9,626 nt of DNA, taken from contig AWNV01000038.1 in assembly GCA_000493965.1 (NCBI GenBank), positions 1 through 9,626 of the forward strand, written 5' to 3'. Made by a program: the position numbers and the translations under genes. Positions 6,242-9,626 of this stretch are shown here, piece by piece; the first letter of the stretch is position 1; each line of letters starts with the position of its first letter. The DNA is from Candidatus Aminicenans sakinawicola JGI OTU-1 (GTDB lineage: Bacteria; Acidobacteriota; Aminicenantia; Aminicenantales; Aminicenantaceae). The notes beneath the pieces were generated by a model. The model made no database searches and was not told the DNA's origin. It worked only from the letters and a program-made list of their open reading frames with translations.

Positions 6242-6257
6242 GTCAACTTCCGTTGAC
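6242..6257. repeat. GTCAAC-TTCC-GTTGAC hairpin beside the IS91 remnant
   Basis: A perfect 6-bp stem with a 4-nt loop lies between the IS91-type transposase start and the DUF389 fragment. An AGCGT at 6203-6207 and an ACGCT at 6256-6260 could form an outer pairing. IS91/ISCR ends carry small hairpins, so this could be part of the element's terminus, but the exact end is not identifiable here. Confidence 0.3.
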
Positions 6258-6308
6258 GCTCAGAATAGAGAAAAGCGCCAAAAGTTAGCACTCTATTTAT
6301 GTTACTGC

Positions 6309-6509
6309 TTAGAGTAGAAATGCACCAATGGCTTCGGAAAATTGTCCCGTACCCAACAACAAACTACAAACGGTCAATGGGGGCAAAAGCGCTACGGCCA
6401 CCATGACACCGATAATTGCAGAAGATGCTCCAGTCGTAAATGCGAGCACCCCTGCACAGCCAGAGGCAAGGGCCAGAATAATGTCGGAAAGATTCGCCCG
6501 AGTTCTCAT
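6309..6509 (-). pseudogene. Fragment of a second DUF389 membrane protein
   Basis: The 66-residue frame matches the conserved C-terminal core of DUF389 (TIGR00341-type) membrane proteins: RTRANLSDIILALASG (about 2-17), then IIGVMVAVALLPPL (about 32-45), then GTGQFSEAIGAFLL. It agrees with residues 170-234 of the chimeric DUF389 gene at about 36 of 65 positions, so it is a paralogue rather than a copy. The N-terminal membrane segments are missing, and the similarity ends at a TAA just where LFLTNLICVNLAG would be expected. That break lies beside the IS91-type remnant. Its ATG overlaps the TGA of the adjoining ORF (ATGA at 6506-6509). It is most likely decayed. Confidence 0.75.
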
Positions 6510-6748
6510 TGGTCTATCAGAAAGTCTGATTTCGCAAGTGTTAAGATTCTCTTCTCTTCTTCTTTAATATCCTGCACTGAATCATTTCCTAATCTGCATT
6601 CACTTTGCGGAAAGATTAAATGATAAAGTAAGTGCATGATCTGGGAATTTGACGCTGTACCAGCAATTACAATGAGGCAGTCATCTATACAAGAAGCTGA
6701 AAAGTTTTGAACTCTCACTTCAGAGAACCAGGGGCTCAGGACGCGCAT
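6506..6748 (-). CDS. Unidentified 80-residue ORF upstream of the DUF389 fragment
   Basis: I do not recognise this frame. It has a mixed hydrophobic part (DDCLIVIAGTASNS, HLLYHLIFP) and an acidic-basic helix near the end (DIKEEEKRILTLAK), so it looks like real protein rather than an antisense shadow. It opens with ATG 30 nt after the MscS stop, and an in-frame TGA closes it off upstream. Its stop overlaps the start of the DUF389 fragment as ATGA. It may be a soluble N-terminal part that once belonged with DUF389, joined now by a deletion and frameshift, or the C-terminus of an unrelated lost gene. Confidence that it is functional is low. Confidence 0.35.
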   Translation of the reverse strand: MRVLSPWFSEVRVQNFSASCIDDCLIVIAGTASNSQIMHLLYHLIFPQSECRLGNDSVQDIKEEEKRILTLAKSDFLIDQ

Positions 6749-6778
6749 ACGTTTGATAACACAGCAAAAAATTCAATT

Positions 6779-7660
6779 TTATCGCGCTTGCGATGCATGC
6801 TCGACCGTCAAAGGAATCGGATTTTCCTGTTTGTATATCTTCAGCTCTTGAATATCGGCCGGGAGGGTGAACCCTTCATTTATTAAAATCTCTTTCGTTT
6901 GAGTGATGGCAGTCGTTTTCAAATCCAAAGCCGATCCTTTGAATTCGAATAGATTCATCCAATAATAGACTCTCAGGTTAACAGTGCTTTTGGCGAGTTC
7001 TTCAACCGCGACAACAGGAGCAGGATCCTTCAACAATCCATCCAACTCGTTTATTTTGTCGAGAATGAGCGTTCTCGCTTTATCCGCATCATCTTCTTGG
7101 TCAATCCCCACGACAAAATCGAATCTCAATAATCCATCCCTTGTGTAGTTGAGAAGCGGATTCTTCAATATCATCGCATTCGGAATGTAAATATCTTTCC
7201 CGTCAAAAGACCGGATATGCGTGTTCCGCAAATCCAGTGTTTTAACCACGCCTTTGATGGTATCGGATTCAACCGTATCCCCGACATCGAATGGCCGGTT
7301 GAACGCCAAAAGAACTCCGGCAAGAAAATTCTCTCCGATATCACGAAAAGCAAAACCGAGCACGACTCCGGTTATCCCGGCACCGGTGAGCAAACCCCGG
7401 GCGATGCCACCCAGTCCGACGAAATGCATAGCGAGGGCAAGGCCGACCAAAATGATGCCCCATTGAAAAACCTTTGCAATGAATTTTGCCAATAAAGGAT
7501 CGTCCGTCCTTTTGCTCATTCTTTTTTGCGCGATTCTCTTGACTCTTCTGCCGATGTAGATCGCGATCAACAAAACGATGATGGCAAAAACGATCTTCGG
7601 CAAAAAAAACCAAAAGTCTTCCAGATATTTCTCGAGGACAGGTATCAATCTCTCTTTCAT
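6779..7660 (-). CDS. MscS-family small mechanosensitive ion channel
   Basis: The protein is 293 residues, the normal length for a small MscS channel that releases solutes under hypo-osmotic stress. Hydrophobic segments at about 22-38 and 64-82 precede a Gly/Ala-rich pore helix (about 86-118, with GAGITGVVLGFAFRDIGENF). The conserved beta domain follows (FDVGDTV at 124-130, then IRSFDGKDIYIPNA at 149-162), and then the mixed alpha/beta C-terminal domain. No stops or indels are visible. The start is ATG at 7660: AAAGGAGG lies 6 nt upstream, whereas the longer frame from TTG at 7696 has no signal. It sits between two broken DUF389 genes, 87 nt downstream of the end of the chimera's decayed tail. 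A shared osmotic or ion-stress transcript is plausible. Confidence 0.95.
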   Translation of the reverse strand: MKERLIPVLEKYLEDFWFFLPKIVFAIIVLLIAIYIGRRVKRIAQKRMSKRTDDPLLAKFIAKVFQWGIILVGLALAMHFVGLGGIARGLLTGAGITGVVLGFAFRDIGENFLAGVLLAFNRPFDVGDTVESDTIKGVVKTLDLRNTHIRSFDGKDIYIPNAMILKNPLLNYTRDGLLRFDFVVGIDQEDDADKARTLILDKINELDGLLKDPAPVVAVEELAKSTVNLRVYYWMNLFEFKGSALDLKTTAITQTKEILINEGFTLPADIQELKIYKQENPIPLTVEHASQAR

Positions 7661-7666
7661 GTCATT

Positions 7667-7674
7667 CCTCCTTT
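7667..7674 (-). promoter_or_regulatory. Shine-Dalgarno fixing the MscS start
   Basis: AAAGGAGG on the minus strand is 6 nt before the ATG at 7660. It lies inside the longer alternative frame and so argues against the TTG at 7696. Confidence 0.7.
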
Positions 7675-7747
7675 CGAACTCACGATTGTATTCCAAATAT
7701 TATTTTGGGTTTAATTAAAATATTTGTCCGCAGAAGGGCCATAACTC

Positions 7748-7831
7748 TCAGTCATTTTGGGACAAAAAAATAAGCAAAACGAGCAGAAACAGGAGGCTGG
7801 TCCAAAGAATGATGGCAGTGCGCGTGGCTTT
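7748..7831 (-). pseudogene. Orphaned in-frame DUF389 C-terminal tail after a TAA
   Basis: Reading on past the TAA at 7832-7834, the same frame continues for 27 codons to TGA at 7748. It encodes KATRTAIILW, then a hydrophobic helix, then LSQND. DUF389 proteins normally continue from WWEAN into just such a basic patch and final membrane helix. The TAA therefore looks like a nonsense mutation within the original gene, and this stretch is its untranslated remainder. Confidence 0.65.
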
Positions 7832-8635
7832 TTAGGCACGATTGGCCTCCCACCAGGTAAGTGGACGAACACCTTGGAAAAGAAATGTGATGACGCCGGC
7901 AAGGTTCACACAGATGAAATTCACGAGAAATAATTGCAAGGAACCAATGGCCAGTTCCCACTGGCCGGCGCCTACGAGCATGCCCATCGTGACAAGAGGG
8001 GGAAGAAGAGCGACCGCCACCATCACTCCGATCAAGGCGGAAACCAATCCCGAGGACAATGATAAAACGGCAGCGCTTCCTGCTGACAAGGCAAGGGCGA
8101 TATCTCCAAAATTGACTTCCGTTCTGGTAAAAATCTCAGGAATCTGGGGATTAACTTCAAGTAAGATACCGATCAACGCCGAAAAAACAAAAGCCCACAA
8201 GCTTCCCACAAAAATCGTTTTGAGAGCTCTTCGGGATAAGTCTCCATCGCCGAGAGTCGTCCCCAGGGATAAAGCCACGTTGGGTCCCAATGCCGGGGCG
8301 ATGACCATCGCTCCGATGATGAACACGACATTGACGGGGAGTTGATATCCTCTGCTCGTGGCCATCGAGCTCGTGGCCGTGACGATGACCGTCGCGATTC
8401 CTGCATTTCCCGTTATCATCAGCCAACGGATGATCTGACGCCTACGGGGGTGATTGACGATCGATTCGGATTCTTTTGTGGTGAAACCTGTACCGGAAAA
8501 CGCAGACAAAGCCTGAAATCTTGCCTTATTCTTTTCCAATCCGGTCATCATCAGAGCCACAGAGGCAGCCCTCACGATCAAAAAAGAAAACAGGATCGCC
8601 AGCAAAGTTGGCAGAAGAAAATATATCCCGATCAT
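7832..8635 (-). CDS. Chimera: TrkA-C-type membrane protein N-terminus fused to DUF389 C-terminal half
   Basis: The 267-residue frame has two parts. Residues 1-93 match the membrane N-terminus of a family usually annotated as TrkA-C-domain membrane proteins: a helix at 4-29, then LMMTGLEKNKARFQALSAFSG (28-48, quoted here in overview), GFTTKESE (50-57), NHPRRRQIIRWLM (61-73), GNAGIATVI. From about residue 102 (NVVFIIGAMVIAPALGPNVALSL) it is DUF389: IGAMVIAP, TLGDGDLSRRAL (127-138), PEIFTRTEVNFGDIALALS, GVMVAVALLPPL (203-214), CVNLAGVITFL (242-252) and WWEANRA at the end. The soluble TrkA-C domain of the first parent and the N-terminal domain of the second are both missing. AAAGGAGG lies 8 nt before the ATG. 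The gene is 67 bp after the Omp85 gene, with no terminator between. It is either a pseudogene or a new fusion; transport function is unproven. Confidence 0.75.
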   Translation of the reverse strand: MIGIYFLLPTLLAILFSFLIVRAASVALMMTGLEKNKARFQALSAFSGTGFTTKESESIVNHPRRRQIIRWLMITGNAGIATVIVTATSSMATSRGYQLPVNVVFIIGAMVIAPALGPNVALSLGTTLGDGDLSRRALKTIFVGSLWAFVFSALIGILLEVNPQIPEIFTRTEVNFGDIALALSAGSAAVLSLSSGLVSALIGVMVAVALLPPLVTMGMLVGAGQWELAIGSLQLFLVNFICVNLAGVITFLFQGVRPLTWWEANRA

Positions 8636-8643
8636 TTTATTTG

Positions 8644-8651
8644 CCTCCTTT
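8644..8651 (-). promoter_or_regulatory. Shine-Dalgarno of the chimeric gene
   Basis: AAAGGAGG on the minus strand lies 8 nt before the ATG at 8635. It is the original ribosome-binding site of the N-terminal parent, so the chimera should still be translated if transcribed. Confidence 0.65.
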
Positions 8652-8702
8652 AATGTCGTTCCTTCAATGACACCGAATTATCAAAATGTATTGTATCGAA
8701 AA

Positions 8703-9626
8703 CTAGAAGACTTGACCAATGCTAAAGAAGATTTGAGACAGGGTTTCCCCAAGACGACGATCGAGCTTGAATCCCCAATCCAACCGGATCAAAACAAAAG
8801 GGCTCTGGAGACGAAGCCCGAAACCAGCTGTTTTTCTGATGTCAGATAAGTCAAAATCAGTGATTTTCGGATACACATTTCCCAAATCCAAAAAGACAAC
8901 GCCACCGAATTTCTTGAAAATCGGGAATCTCAACTCTTGGTTCAGAATGAACACGGCATCTCCGCCGAATGGCAAATCCGTTATGGGTTCCCTGGGCCCG
9001 AGTTCATCTTTCTTGAATCCACGAATTGTGGTCCCTCCCCCTGCAAAAAATCTTTCACTGGTCGGAAGATCCTTCGCATATCCTTTCCCCAATCCTATTC
9101 GGAAGGAAGAGGCATAGGTGAGAAAATCCGTCAATTTTGCATAGGAAATGAGTTGCCCGAAGTAGCGGATAAACCGTGTCTTCGATCCCAAGAAACCGGG
9201 GGCGTATCTGATGCTTTGTGACAAGAATATCCCTCGTGAGGCATTCAGGATATCATCACGGGTATCATGGGTGAATGCCAAATTGAATGTTCCTATACGA
9301 TCAGTCTTTTCCAAATCTTGTTTTTCTGTTTGGTCGGGAACGAACGTGTCGATTTTCTCGAAGGAATAGTTGTAAGAAATTAAATTGGATTCGCTAATTT
9401 TCAACTGCTGCTGGAGTGTAAAGCCTGTGCGGTCTATGGTAAACGCTGGCTTAATTGTTTTGTTGAAAAACAGATAGAATTCTGTATTTATCTTTTTAGC
9501 GAAAATATAGGGGCTACGGAAGAAAGCCCTTGCATCCCGTCCGTCGCGATTCAGGCGAAAACTCGATCCCAAAAGAAGTGCGTTTCCGAGGAAATTTCGG
9601 TCGATCAAATTGGCAAGAACTCCAAA
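8703..9626 (-). CDS. BamA/TamA-like Omp85 surface antigen, C-terminal beta-barrel (partial)
   Basis: The frame is open to the right edge, so the N-terminus is missing; about 307 residues are visible, starting FGVLANLIDRNFLGNA. This is the bacterial surface antigen (D15) barrel of Omp85 proteins, which insert or export outer-membrane proteins. Evidence: alternating beta-strands throughout; THDTRDD followed by NASRGIFLSQSIRYAP, the usual strand pair around the D-x-R-(D/N) and P/A-x-x-G blocks; RFFAGGGTTIRGFKKDELGP, the loop-6 (V/I)RG(F/Y) signature; NQELRFPIF; VVFLDLGNVY; GFGLRLQSPF; and a terminal aromatic (GQVF) that serves as the barrel assembly signal. Whether it is BamA, TamA or another family member depends on POTRA domains outside the window. 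The TAG stop is 67 bp before the chimera's ATG, with no terminator visible. Confidence 0.9.
   Translation of the reverse strand, partial: FGVLANLIDRNFLGNALLLGSSFRLNRDGRDARAFFRSPYIFAKKINTEFYLFFNKTIKPAFTIDRTGFTLQQQLKISESNLISYNYSFEKIDTFVPDQTEKQDLEKTDRIGTFNLAFTHDTRDDILNASRGIFLSQSIRYAPGFLGSKTRFIRYFGQLISYAKLTDFLTYASSFRIGLGKGYAKDLPTSERFFAGGGTTIRGFKKDELGPREPITDLPFGGDAVFILNQELRFPIFKKFGGVVFLDLGNVYPKITDFDLSDIRKTAGFGLRLQSPFVLIRLDWGFKLDRRLGETLSQIFFSIGQVF

Noticed and set aside
6779..6793. ATCGC/GCGAT hairpin at the end of mscS as a terminator.
   Set aside because: The stem is short, overlaps the last codons and is not directly followed by a T-run on the minus strand.
7661..7696. Longer MscS start at TTG 7696.
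   Set aside because: The excellent AAAGGAGG lies inside this extension and points to ATG 7660; the extra residues are not typical of the family.
7842..8345. 167-codon plus-strand ORF opposite the DUF389 chimera.
   Set aside because: Lys/Thr/Pro-rich antisense shadow of a membrane-protein gene; no motifs.

Overview
The window looks like chromosomal DNA of an anaerobic Gram-negative bacterium. An Omp85-type outer-membrane barrel at the right edge shows an outer membrane, and a polyferredoxin-type membrane protein points to low-potential respiration. The mix of REP-like repeats, an IS91-type remnant and a gingipain/caspase-fold protein would suit an environmental Desulfobacterota-like or Planctomycetota-like genome. 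That placement is inference; nothing in the window fixes the taxon.

Left half (about 1-5,000, AT-rich). It contains an NYN-domain gene preceded by a nine-codon leader ORF that ends in an ATGA overlap. Next, on the minus strand, come the C-terminal stub of a metallo-beta-lactamase-fold protein and an overlapping NapH/CcoG-like 4Fe-4S membrane protein. A plus-strand membrane-anchored clan CD (gingipain/caspase-like) cysteine peptidase follows, and then the C-terminal stub of an SGNH hydrolase. Three same-orientation copies of one noncoding repeat (R1 at 723, R2 at 2784, R3 at 4662) divide this half into blocks. R2 is a complete-looking 242-bp element with 12-bp perfect terminal inverted repeats. 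R1 and R3 are copies truncated at the 3' side.

Right half (about 5,000-9,626, visibly richer in GC, all genes on the minus strand). In order of transcription it holds: the C-terminal barrel of a BamA/TamA-like protein that runs off the right edge; a chimeric membrane gene joining the N-terminus of a TrkA-C-type membrane protein to the C-terminal half of a DUF389 protein; an intact MscS channel; a decayed second DUF389 fragment with an adjoining unidentified ORF; an IS91-type transposase that has lost its catalytic middle in frame; and the C-terminal domain of a DUF4143 ATPase. The chimera ends in a TAA, beyond which the normal DUF389 tail still reads in frame.

The intact genes are the NYN protein, the 4Fe-4S membrane protein, the clan CD peptidase, MscS and, as far as visible, the Omp85 barrel. 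They do not form one obvious pathway. The common theme is rearrangement: repeat-bounded blocks on the left, and deletion-generated chimeras and stubs on the right. Three separate stubs (MBL, SGNH, DUF4143) each keep only the C-terminus. The best leads are the R1-R3 element, the membrane-anchored peptidase it brackets, and the TrkA-like/DUF389 chimera.
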